From: Bifidobacterium saguini DSM 23967
GTDB taxonomy: Bacteria > Actinomycetota > Actinomycetes > Actinomycetales > Bifidobacteriaceae
Assembly: GCF_000741715.1 (NCBI RefSeq)
Contig: NZ_JGZN01000007.1
Coordinates: forward strand, 62,001-126,000
DNA length: 64,000 nucleotides
Direction: 5' to 3'
Numbering within the stretch: the stretch's first letter is position 1; each line of letters opens with the position of its first letter. Below, one piece after another: positions 44,123 to 52,268 of the stretch. The translations under genes and the position numbers were made by a program. The notes under the pieces are model-generated. The model had not been told where the DNA came from, ran no database searches, and was given only the letters and a program-made list of their open reading frames with translations.

Positions 44123-45253
44123 TCAATCGGTTGCGGCGAGGTGCTCGTACATGTCTTGGAGCATCTCATCGGTGATTTCGACTGGGTTGTTGTACAGGTT
44201 CGGGTGGCGGCTGATGCGCACCAAGTCGGCAATCTGCTCGGCGCTCAGGTTGAGGTCCTTCAATCCGGTGCGCAATCCCACCTTGACTTTGAGCTCGTGG
44301 ATGGCGTCGGCCATTGCATCGACATCCTCAAAACCGATGGCTCGCGCGAATTCCTGTACGCGGCCATGCTGGGCGTCCTTGTTGATGCGGGCGAACCAGT
44401 CGAGTGTCAGGCCACAAGCCTCACCGTGCGGAATGCCGTGAATATTGGTCAGCGGGAAGGAGCAGGCGTGAGAGGATGTGGTCTTCGGCAGCGTAAAGGC
44501 GAGACCTGCAATCACCGAGGCTTCGCACATCTTCTGTCGAGCTTCCGCGTTATTCGGCTCGGCAACGGCAATAGGCAGGTATTTGAAGACCAGTGGTGCC
44601 GCATGAATGGCGCAAGCGTCGCAAATCGGCTGATGGCCTTTGCTCCAGTAGCCTTCAATCGCCTGGCTCAGCACATCCATGCCAGTCGAGGCGGTGACAT
44701 GCGGCGGCACCGAGTAGGTGAGCTCCGGGTCGATGATGGCCACGGATGGGAAGAAGCCGTCAGAGACGATCGGCGCTTTCTTGCCGAGTGCGCGGTTGGT
44801 GAGCACGGATACGCAAGTGACTTCAGAGCCGGTGCCTGCTGTGGTGGGCACGGCGATAATCGGCAGATGCTCCTGTGGCATGGCCTTACCGGTGCCGTGA
44901 TATTCGGCAATGGAATCGTTGGTTAATGCGATGCTGGCCGCCGACTTGGCGAGGTCCATTGCGCTGCCGCCGCCCATCGCCACCACGAACTTCAGGTGCT
45001 TTTCGCGAATCAGAGCTGCAGCCTTGTCCACTTCGGTAACGTCCGGGTTCGGTGAGAAATCGGAGAAGATTTCACTGATGGCGCCTTCGGAGTCCTTGAC
45101 GATTTTCTCTGCGGTGCCGTTTTGTGCGAAGAGTTGTTCCGAAACGAGCAAGCCACCTTCAGTCAAGCCCATCGAAGCGGCCACATCCTTGATTTCTCGA
45201 ACACGACCATTGCCGAAGCGAATTGCCACCGGCTGTTGATAATCCCAAAGCAT
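44123..45253 (-). CDS. Metal-dependent (Fe-type) alcohol dehydrogenase, likely sulfoacetaldehyde reductase
   Basis: A 376-residue group III alcohol dehydrogenase. Cofactor loop: FVVAMGGGSAMDLAKSAASI; TTAGTGSEVTCVSVLTN; metal ligands fit DPELTYSVPPHVTASTGMDV, CDACAIHAAPLVFK, KTTSSHACSFPLTNIHGIPHG (His region) and GEACGLTLDWF. ATG 45253 has AAAGGA upstream. Within the Fe-ADH family are the sulfoacetaldehyde reductases SarD and B. kashiwanohense TauF, which turn the product of taurine transamination into isethionate. The downstream position to the aminotransferase makes that role the best guess; other aldehyde substrates are possible. Confidence 0.85.
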   Translation of the reverse strand: MLWDYQQPVAIRFGNGRVREIKDVAASMGLTEGGLLVSEQLFAQNGTAEKIVKDSEGAISEIFSDFSPNPDVTEVDKAAALIREKHLKFVVAMGGGSAMDLAKSAASIALTNDSIAEYHGTGKAMPQEHLPIIAVPTTAGTGSEVTCVSVLTNRALGKKAPIVSDGFFPSVAIIDPELTYSVPPHVTASTGMDVLSQAIEGYWSKGHQPICDACAIHAAPLVFKYLPIAVAEPNNAEARQKMCEASVIAGLAFTLPKTTSSHACSFPLTNIHGIPHGEACGLTLDWFARINKDAQHGRVQEFARAIGFEDVDAMADAIHELKVKVGLRTGLKDLNLSAEQIADLVRISRHPNLYNNPVEITDEMLQDMYEHLAATD

Positions 45254-45278
45254 GATGTTTCCTTTTTCCGTATTATTG

Positions 45279-45397
45279 GCCCCCTCTGACGAGGGGGCTG
45301 TCACCGTAAGGTGACTGGGGGAGAGACTTCAGGGACCTGTATCAACTACCCCTCAGTCTCACTGCGTTCGACAGCTCCCCTGACAAGGGGAGCCCAG
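45279..45397. repeat. Two opposed copies of the dispersed palindromic repeat
   Basis: GCCCCCTCTGACGAGGGGGC at 45279-45298, followed by TGTCACCGTAAGGTGACTGG, is an inverted copy. CTACCCCTCAGTCTCACTGC at 45346 leads to GCTCCCCtgacaaGGGGAGCC and is a forward copy. They fill the gap between the aminotransferase and dehydrogenase genes and could partly stop or stabilise the transcript. Confidence 0.8.
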
Positions 45398-45405
45398 AAA
45401 CTCAA

Positions 45406-46767
45406 TCAATCGCAGAAGTTTTCGTCAACCCAGGTCAGAACTTCGTCAACCTTGGGCAGTTCGGCCTTGAGCTCTTCGGCGGTGATGGTCAGCGGCGGGC
45501 AGATGTTCACGTTGGTTTCGCGGCCGAAGGTCAGGAAGCCTTTGTCTTTCAGTGCGCCCATGATCTTGCCCATCACCGGGTTGGCGGTGTGGTACGGGCT
45601 CATCAGCTCGCGGGTTTCCTTGTTCTTGACGATGGTCATGGCGGAGAACAGGCCGATGCAACGGGATTCGCCCACGCACTTGTGCTTGGCTTCCATCTCT
45701 TCGAGGAATGGCTTCAGAATGCCTTCCATCTCCTTGACGTGGCCGGCAATATCATGCTCGACGTAGTAGTTGACGGCGGCAACGCCGGCAGCGCAGGCCA
45801 GCGTATGGCCGGAGTAGGTCAGACCGCACTGCAGTACGTGATCGGTGAAGTAGTCGGAAATCTGCTTGGAGACCACCACGCCGCCCAGCGGAACATAGCC
45901 GCAGGTGACACCCTTGGCGAAAGTGAAGATATCAGGCTTGATGTCGAAGTTCTGCCAGGCGAACATCTTGCCGGTGCGGCACCAGCCGGCCATGACTTCG
46001 TCGCAGATCATCAGGATGCCGTACTTGTCGCACAGGGCGCGCACGCCTTCCATGTAACCCTTCGGCGGCAGAATCACGCCGTTCGCACCGACGATGGATT
46101 CCATCAGGATGGCTGCCACATCATCCGGGTTCTCGTAAATGAGCTGATCTTCGAGGCGCTTCAGGTACAGAGCAGTGACCTTCTCATCATCCTCACCGCG
46201 GTTGAAACCGTCCTCGTACATGTTCGGGTTCATGAAGTGCACGAAGCTCGGGGCTGCGCCACCGGCCTCAGTGGCGAAACGACGCCAGTCGCCGGAGGCG
46301 AAGGATGCGCCCAGAGTGGAGCCGTGGTAGGAGCGGTAGCAGCTGAAGATCTTCTGGCGACCGGTCACCATGCGGGCCATCTTGATGGCGTTTTCATTGG
46401 AATCGGCACCACCGTTGGTGAAGAACACACGCTGGTAGAAGTCGTTGCCGGCCAGGTCGACGATCATCTTGGCGAGCTTGGACTTCGGCTCGGAGGCGTA
46501 GGCCGGTGCCATGAAACACATCTTGCTGGCCTGATCCTTGATGGCATCCACAATCTCCGGCAGTTCGTGGCCGAGGTTGGAACACACCAGCAGGGACGAC
46601 ATATCAGCGTACTTGTTGCCGTCGTAGTCGTAAACGTAGATGCCCTTGGCGGACTTAACCGGCATCACCGGCTCGCCCTGCTTGTGCCAGGACTGCATCA
46701 CATACTCGCGGTGCAGTTCAGCAACTTCTTCGCCGGTCAGTTCCTTGGTTGCCAGTGATTCGCTCAT
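45406..46767 (-). CDS. Class III aminotransferase, likely taurine:2-oxoglutarate (or pyruvate) aminotransferase
   Basis: A 453-residue PLP enzyme. It has SLLVCSNLGHELPEIVDAIK, VFFTNGGADSNENAIKMARM, CYRSYHGSTLGASFASGDWR, GILMICDEVMAGWCRTGKMF, and the PLP Lys in FTFAKGVTCGYVPLGGVVVS. The combination of TYSGHTLACAAGVAAVNYY and an aminotransferase beside a Fe-type dehydrogenase matches the taurine aminotransferase (Toa) of Bifidobacterium kashiwanohense. It would give sulfoacetaldehyde and glutamate, providing nitrogen. ATG 46767 has AAAGGATG upstream; the frame to 46872 is leader. Other omega-amino acids cannot be excluded. Confidence 0.88.
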   Translation of the reverse strand: MSESLATKELTGEEVAELHREYVMQSWHKQGEPVMPVKSAKGIYVYDYDGNKYADMSSLLVCSNLGHELPEIVDAIKDQASKMCFMAPAYASEPKSKLAKMIVDLAGNDFYQRVFFTNGGADSNENAIKMARMVTGRQKIFSCYRSYHGSTLGASFASGDWRRFATEAGGAAPSFVHFMNPNMYEDGFNRGEDDEKVTALYLKRLEDQLIYENPDDVAAILMESIVGANGVILPPKGYMEGVRALCDKYGILMICDEVMAGWCRTGKMFAWQNFDIKPDIFTFAKGVTCGYVPLGGVVVSKQISDYFTDHVLQCGLTYSGHTLACAAGVAAVNYYVEHDIAGHVKEMEGILKPFLEEMEAKHKCVGESRCIGLFSAMTIVKNKETRELMSPYHTANPVMGKIMGALKDKGFLTFGRETNVNICPPLTITAEELKAELPKVDEVLTWVDENFCD

Positions 46768-47195
46768 CGTCTCATCCTTTCTTAGGGGCTTTGGTGAGCC
46801 GAATGGATGAGACGATATGAGAGAAAGAAATGTGCACGATACACAATCGAAACATTTGGTTCTGCATGTCATCCGTTCGGCGACTGCATGAAATCCTTGT
46901 GGATTCCGTGATTGCTTTGCAGTCTACGAGCGGACGCGCTGTCGTTCTATATTGCAGAACCTAAAGATGATTGTGCTCCAGCACAATACGCCCCTCGGCT
47001 CCCTCTGATGGGACCTTGCCGTAGAGCGGAGAGTCCAGTGGACTCTCCGCAGGCAAGGTGCGAGACGACAGGCGAGCTAATAATCAGGCCGAAGGCACCA
47101 TAATTGCTGGTCGAGCTGCTGAGCATAGCGAAGCTGAGGGAGAGAAGTATGCGAGCATCAGCTCGCGGAATAATCTATCGGCTGCAAGCCGATTC
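46768..47195. other. 428-base control region between PucR and aminotransferase genes
   Basis: It holds no reading frame. Visible are the aminotransferase leader, an 18-base palindrome (46970-46987, listed separately), a hairpin CGGAGAGTCCagtGGACTCTCCG near 47018-47040 inside an ACCTTGCC/GGCAAGGT outer stem, and a degenerate GGCTCCCTC repeat remnant at 46996. The promoter of the catabolic genes is expected here. Confidence 0.6.
46970..46987. promoter_or_regulatory. Palindrome ATTGTGCT-CC-AGCACAAT, candidate PucR operator
   Basis: A perfect eight-base inverted repeat with a two-base centre, about 200 bases before the aminotransferase start, in the gap after the PucR gene. It is A/T-flanked and isolated. 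PucR-family regulators bind such short palindromes; the assignment is positional only. Confidence 0.45.
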
Positions 47196-48368
47196 CTAAC
47201 AATCAAGAATCTCGCGCACTTGTAATCCCACGGAAAGGAACTCGCGCGTACGAAAATCAGACAAGCTCACGCCCAGAATGTCCTCGATTTTATTGAGTTT
47301 GTAGCTCACGGTGTTGCGATGCACAAACATACTGGCCGCAGTCTCCTTAACCGAGCCGGAGAACTGGAAGTATGCGTGCAGCGTTTCGGTCAAATCAGTG
47401 CCGTTCACGCGATCATATTCCACGAGCGGACCAATGCTGTCCTGATAATAATCTTCCAAAATCGCACGGTCTGAAACGGCAAGCAGCAGTTTATCGATAC
47501 CTGAATTGTCGTAGAGCGCAACCTCGCCCACGCGCCCACGCAAATGCTGCAATCGCTCAAGTTTGAGCGCCTGATTATAGCTTTTGCCGATGCACCGGGC
47601 GGACTTGGTGACTTTGCCGACACCAATGTATGTTCGCTCGAGAATCACTCCGCGGCTGCGTATTGCGGCAATGATTTCGCGCACCATCATTTCCACCTGT
47701 TCGGCCGTATAGCGGGCAAACACCAATACGAGCCGCTCTTCGATATGTGCCACGGCCACGCGCCATTGGTTCGACGTAATCAACGATTCGGCTTCACGCG
47801 AGTATTTAGCAATGCGCTCGGCATCATGACCGCTTGTTTCTCCGCACGCGCTGAACACGGTGACGCAATAGTTCCAATCCTTGCCGAATCCGGATTGCTC
47901 GAGGTATTCAAGGTACATTTCCTCGCGATCCGGGTGGAAGATAGCATTCTCCAATGCGGCGGCCAGCTCCATGCTGTGCTTCTCGCTCATCGTGATGGCC
48001 AAGCTGAAGCTGTGCATGATCTGCGCCATGTGCACGCTCCACGGCACTTTGAATAGCGGGAAGTCGTGCTCATCGCAGAACCGAATCGCATCCGGGCTGA
48101 TCTGGTGGATGAATGGCCCGATGTTCACCACCACACCCGTGGCCCCGGAAGCATAGGCACTTTTGACCAGCGGGTAGAGATCTTCCTGTGTTTCCAGGCC
48201 GATGCCCGTGGTAAAGGCGATTTCCTGGCCTTCCAAGAAGCCGGCAATCTCCTCGTTTTCGACCATGTGAACCCAACTCACCGACCGATCAAGTCCGCCT
48301 TTGCCAGCCACCAGCACCATATCCTTATCGGCGGCCTGCTCCACTAATTCCTTCAATCGGACGGTCAT
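47196..48368 (-). CDS. PucR-family transcriptional regulator
   Basis: A 390-residue regulator. Residues 1-125 form the PucR N-terminal sensory domain (VLVAGKGGLDRSVSWVHMVE, IAFTTGIGLETQEDLYPLVK). The middle is the GGDEF-like CdaR segment, and the C-terminus carries a PucR helix-turn-helix (SGSVKETAASMFVHRNTVSY, KLNKIEDILGV). Members control purine, amino-acid and taurine-type catabolic genes with a small-molecule effector. It follows the TauE-like permease by 15 bases and precedes the aminotransferase operon, so it is the expected local activator. Confidence 0.93.
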   Translation of the reverse strand: MTVRLKELVEQAADKDMVLVAGKGGLDRSVSWVHMVENEEIAGFLEGQEIAFTTGIGLETQEDLYPLVKSAYASGATGVVVNIGPFIHQISPDAIRFCDEHDFPLFKVPWSVHMAQIMHSFSLAITMSEKHSMELAAALENAIFHPDREEMYLEYLEQSGFGKDWNYCVTVFSACGETSGHDAERIAKYSREAESLITSNQWRVAVAHIEERLVLVFARYTAEQVEMMVREIIAAIRSRGVILERTYIGVGKVTKSARCIGKSYNQALKLERLQHLRGRVGEVALYDNSGIDKLLLAVSDRAILEDYYQDSIGPLVEYDRVNGTDLTETLHAYFQFSGSVKETAASMFVHRNTVSYKLNKIEDILGVSLSDFRTREFLSVGLQVREILDC

Positions 48369-48383
48369 TGCAGCTCCTCTCCG

Positions 48384-49103
48384 CTACAGCACAATCGAGG
48401 CACCGGAAATCACCAGCAGCACATAGGTCAGTTTCAAGAAAGCCGGCTGGCTCACCCGCTTTTGCAGATGATTGCCGATGATAATCGCCACAATCAGCGG
48501 TGGAATCGACACTGCGGCGAGCATCAGCGCATGCGGCGTCATCACACCAGATATCCCTTGCTGCACAGCCAGCACTGAGTTCAACGCCACCCATACACAT
48601 GCCATCGTGGCACGGAATTCGTCTTTGTTTTTCAGTCGTACCGCGGCATAAATCACCAGTAGCGCACCGCCAGAGATGAACATGCCATGAATCACACCGG
48701 CTAATAACACGATGATGACAAGCAGCCAGTGCGGCGGCTCGGCGTGCGATGGCCATATCAGATTCTTCAGCGCAATCACGATGATGAACACGCCGTAGGC
48801 CTTCTGCAGAGGGTCGAGCGGCAGCACAGCATAGAGCGCTACGCCGGCCGCCATGCCAATGGCCATAAGCCCCACCATCTCACCGAGGATTTTCCATCGA
48901 ATATGCGCATGATGTTGCACACCGAGCCATAAGCATGCCAGCAATGTGGTGATATTCAGCACTACTTTGGCGGTATCGGTACCGAGCAGCAGCATGGAGA
49001 ACGGCATGGCAAGCACGGTTCCCGCGAATCCGGTGATTGCCTGAATCACGTTCGCCGCGAATAGCACGACCACAAACAACACATCGCGCACAGTCTCGCT
49101 CAT
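48384..49103 (-). CDS. TauE/SafE (TSUP) family permease, possible isethionate exporter
   Basis: A 239-residue membrane protein with about eight hydrophobic segments. It has FAANVIQAITGFAGTVLAMP at the first repeat and LLAGVIHGMFISGGALLVIY at the second, the duplicated G/G motif of the TSUP family. TSUP proteins move sulfonates, sulfite or other anions, and they accompany taurine pathways, where they export sulfoacetate or isethionate. ATG 49103 has AAGGAGGG upstream. It is the first gene of the block and is co-oriented with PucR and the aminotransferase. Confidence 0.9.
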   Translation of the reverse strand: MSETVRDVLFVVVLFAANVIQAITGFAGTVLAMPFSMLLLGTDTAKVVLNITTLLACLWLGVQHHAHIRWKILGEMVGLMAIGMAAGVALYAVLPLDPLQKAYGVFIIVIALKNLIWPSHAEPPHWLLVIIVLLAGVIHGMFISGGALLVIYAAVRLKNKDEFRATMACVWVALNSVLAVQQGISGVMTPHALMLAAVSIPPLIVAIIIGNHLQKRVSQPAFLKLTYVLLVISGASIVL

Positions 49104-49171
49104 GGGCCCTCCTTGTATAGGTAGACTGGCCCACACCGTAGCGAGCTTGCGTAAACTGGCGCGTTACGGTC

Positions 49172-51661
49172 TCAGTTGGAGGTCAGGAAAGTTTCGTTAC
49201 CGCGCGTGAAATCGAGCACCGCTCCGGCCAGTTGCACATCGTTCGCGAGCTCTGGGTCGGCAGTCAATACTTGTTCGGCGCGAGCGCGCGCATCGGCAAT
49301 CATGTCCGCATCCTTGACCACGCGCAACAGTTTCAGGCTGGACTTGCCACCGGATTGGGCGTCGCCCAGCACATCGCCGGCGCCGCGGAATTCCAGGTCG
49401 GCTTGGGCGATTTCGGCTCCATCAAGCGAGTTATGGATGACTTCGAGCCTCTGCTCGGCAATCGATCCGGGTTCTGCGCGCGAAATCAGGAACGCCCACG
49501 AGTTGGTTCCGCCTCGGCCTACACGTCCGCGTAGCTGGTGCAGCTGGGAGAGGCCATAACGGTCAGCATCGAAAATCACGATGCAGCTGGCCTGTTTCAC
49601 ATCCACACCGACTTCAATCACTGTGGTGGATACCAGAATCGGCGTCTTGCCGGCTGCGAAATCAGCCATGACCTGAGTTTTGACATCATCCTTATCGCGT
49701 CCGGTCAGCGTGGCGAACTCGATACCGGCGAATTGCGGGAGTTTTTGCAGTCGATCGGCAATCTCCTCCACCGAGTGCAGTGGCGGGTGAGCCTCGGCTT
49801 CACCGTTATCGTCATAAGTTTCGTAAGGATTATCGATGCCAATGCTTTCGGCGTCACTCTGTTTGCGCTTGCTTACCGACGCTTCCGCATCACTATCCTC
49901 ATCGATACGAGGGCAGACGATGTATGCCCGCTCCCCCGCATCAATACGCGCGCGAATATGCTGGAACATGCGCACCATTGTGGGCGCATCGGCTTCGTTC
50001 ACCACCACCGTGCGGATGGGTTTACGGCCGCCAGGCAGTTCGGTCAGCCATGAAATATCCAAATCACCGAACCAGGTCATAGCGGCAGTGCGCGGAATCG
50101 GGGTTGCGGTCATCACCAACAGATGCGGCGTGGTACCGTCATCGGTTTTGGCGTTGAGGCTTTCACGCTGTTCCACACCAAAACGATGCTGCTCATCAAT
50201 CACCACCAGCGCCAGATGAGGAGCTTGGAAAGTTTTGGAAAATGCGGCATGCGTGGCCACGATAATGCCGGGTTCACCACTGGCGGCTGCGGCCAATGCT
50301 TTGCGACGTGCAGCGAGCTTCATGCCACCAGTCAGGAGCGTGACCAGCACTTCCGGTTTGAGGCCAGCCACCATCCTGCCAATGGTTTCGGCATGCTGTT
50401 CGGCCAGCACCTGAGTCGGTGCCACGAGCACGGCCTGATATCCGGCACCTACAGCTTGCAGCATGGCGGCGAGCGCCACCACGGTTTTGCCGGAGCCCAC
50501 TTCACCTTGCAGCAGGCGCTGCATTGGCCAGTCTCGGGATAGGTCGGCTGCAATGTCATCGATTACCTGCTGCTGACCAGCGGTGAGGGTGAACGGCAGA
50601 GCGCTGATGAACTGGTCGCGGAGACTGTGCACACTACTGCCGCTTTCCGCAGCATTTACTGACGTTTCCCCCAAGGAGCAGGGGTGAGCTGCGGACTTAT
50701 GCGCATGAGTCCGGGCCTTTAACAGCGAGACCTGGGAAATGAAAGCCTCCTCGTAGCGCAATGTTGCGATGGCTTCATTGAATCGGTCTCGCGAATCGGG
50801 ATCATGGATAGCGAGGAATGCCTCGGCCCTGTGCATGAGGTTCTTGGCCTCGCGAACTGATTCGGGCAGAATATCGGGGATGGTTTGAGCCAATGCGCCA
50901 ACCGTCGCCGAGTTTTCGAGATTACCCGCAGCCATATCTTCTGGCTGCGCAATCATTTCCTCCCCCGGTTGCACAGCAATGCTGCTGGTAGACGGCGGCA
51001 CTAGAGCAGCTTGCGCACTTTGCGAAGCCGAAGTGCGCGCACCCATCATCCATAGAAGATTCAGAATCGTCTCGTGAATATGCTCGGAGGATATGCGCGA
51101 GCTGGCATGATAGACCGGGCGCGGACGAGTCACCCGTAAGACAGCCTCGTCAATGGAATCAGCATCATACTTGAGCCTTGCGCTCATGTGCTGCTGGCTT
51201 GCGGCTGCGAACTCGGGCGGGGCCACGGTAAGAAAATCAGGATGAGTAAACTGCAGCTGCCCCATATATTCGCTTGGCACACCGGAGACCACCAGTATCG
51301 GACTGGACTTGAGCCGCATACTCACCCAGTCGATATAGTTTTTACGTCCGCCGAAGAAGGTGAGCTGAGCGGTACCGCTGGGCATATTGTGCGCGCGAGC
51401 GAAGTCGGCATCATCAACAGTGGCGATCACGCGCAGCATACGGCCGGGCACTACGCGCACATCCCGCACCGCAGCCACGAATGCCATCTGCTGGCCAATC
51501 TGTACTTGGCGGAGTGTTTGCAGACGTACTGGGTCGGTGACGCGGAAGGGGAAATAGGTCAGAGCCTCGCCCACCGTGGTGACGCCCAGCGATTTGAGCG
51601 CGGACACTCGTCGCTTATTGGTAATCAGCGATGCCAGTGCGGTGCTCAACGTAATGCTCAT
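49172..51661 (-). CDS. recG: ATP-dependent DNA helicase RecG
   Basis: An 829-residue helicase that reverses stalled forks. The wedge/OB domain is at residues about 1-190 (LKSLGVTTVGEALTYFPFR, FFGGRKNYIDW). Helicase motifs: QRLLQGEVGSGKTVVALAAM (Walker A), APTQVLAEQHAETI, VVIDEQHRFGVEQRESL (DEQH), VMTATPIPRTAAM, STTVIEVGVDVKQAS, and QLRGRVGRGG. The usual length is near 700; two low-complexity insertions (about 205-250 and 595-645) explain the excess. Stop and start lie close to the neighbouring transporter and rpmB genes. Confidence 0.96.
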   Translation of the reverse strand: MSITLSTALASLITNKRRVSALKSLGVTTVGEALTYFPFRVTDPVRLQTLRQVQIGQQMAFVAAVRDVRVVPGRMLRVIATVDDADFARAHNMPSGTAQLTFFGGRKNYIDWVSMRLKSSPILVVSGVPSEYMGQLQFTHPDFLTVAPPEFAAASQQHMSARLKYDADSIDEAVLRVTRPRPVYHASSRISSEHIHETILNLLWMMGARTSASQSAQAALVPPSTSSIAVQPGEEMIAQPEDMAAGNLENSATVGALAQTIPDILPESVREAKNLMHRAEAFLAIHDPDSRDRFNEAIATLRYEEAFISQVSLLKARTHAHKSAAHPCSLGETSVNAAESGSSVHSLRDQFISALPFTLTAGQQQVIDDIAADLSRDWPMQRLLQGEVGSGKTVVALAAMLQAVGAGYQAVLVAPTQVLAEQHAETIGRMVAGLKPEVLVTLLTGGMKLAARRKALAAAASGEPGIIVATHAAFSKTFQAPHLALVVIDEQHRFGVEQRESLNAKTDDGTTPHLLVMTATPIPRTAAMTWFGDLDISWLTELPGGRKPIRTVVVNEADAPTMVRMFQHIRARIDAGERAYIVCPRIDEDSDAEASVSKRKQSDAESIGIDNPYETYDDNGEAEAHPPLHSVEEIADRLQKLPQFAGIEFATLTGRDKDDVKTQVMADFAAGKTPILVSTTVIEVGVDVKQASCIVIFDADRYGLSQLHQLRGRVGRGGTNSWAFLISRAEPGSIAEQRLEVIHNSLDGAEIAQADLEFRGAGDVLGDAQSGGKSSLKLLRVVKDADMIADARARAEQVLTADPELANDVQLAGAVLDFTRGNETFLTSN

Positions 51662-51682
51662 AGCGGCCCATTCTAGTTAAAA

Positions 51683-51716
51683 CAAAACCCGCTCAGCCGA
51701 AGCTAAGCGGGTTTTG
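51683..51716 (-). terminator. rpmB terminator
   Basis: AAAACCCGCT and AGCGGGTTTT form a ten-base stem, followed on the minus strand by GTTTT. It lies 18 bases after the rpmB stop. Confidence 0.9.
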
Positions 51717-51734
51717 TAGACGTCAATACGTGAT

Positions 51735-51929
51735 TCACGCGGCCACGCGCTGAACCTTGCCAGCCTTGAGGCACTTGCCGCACACGCGCAGGCGAGTGTT
51801 CTCGCCGTCGATGGTGGTGCGCACAGACTGCAGGTTCGGGCGGAAGGTACGCTTGGTACGACGGTGCGAATGAGATACGGTGTAACCGGTCTGCGGACCC
51901 TTACCGCACACTGCGCAACGAGCTGCCAT
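51735..51929 (-). CDS. rpmB: Ribosomal protein bL28
   Basis: A 64-residue protein: [36 protein letters not shown], and [14 protein letters not shown]. Two CxxC pairs make this the zinc-binding (C+) form of L28. ATG 51929 follows GGGAG at a normal distance; the longer open frame to 52061 is upstream leader. It is part of the 50S subunit. Confidence 0.97.
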   Translation of the reverse strand: MAARCAVCGKGPQTGYTVSHSHRRTKRTFRPNLQSVRTTIDGENTRLRVCGKCLKAGKVQRVAA

Positions 51930-52268
51930 GATGGACTCCCTTAAACCTTGATGTTTCAAGTCTTTCACGCGTCCGACCGCCGGTTTTGCCCGACATGCCG
52001 AACACACAACTTCACAAATATATAGCCCAATACCGACAACCGCAACCCTTGCGTGTATCATGCCGCGGCAATGACAGCTTGAGCACTTTGAGCGAGTTTA
52101 GCGGAACGCCTCGAAATTCGATACAACTCACCGACGCGTCTATTGACCGTTCCAGCCAACTCCCATATAACATCGATATAAGGGAACAGGAGCGAAGGGG
52201 CTCCCCGCGGCACTCAACGTGCATGGTAGTACGTCGCCCGCGGCATGGACTAGCAAAAGGAGGCTGGC
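51930..52268. other. Divergent promoter region of rpmB and the PfkB gene
   Basis: 339 bases without a reading frame. It holds the rpmB leader on one side and an AAAGGAGG ribosome binding site of the PfkB gene on the other. No strong palindrome or operator stands out. Confidence 0.5.
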
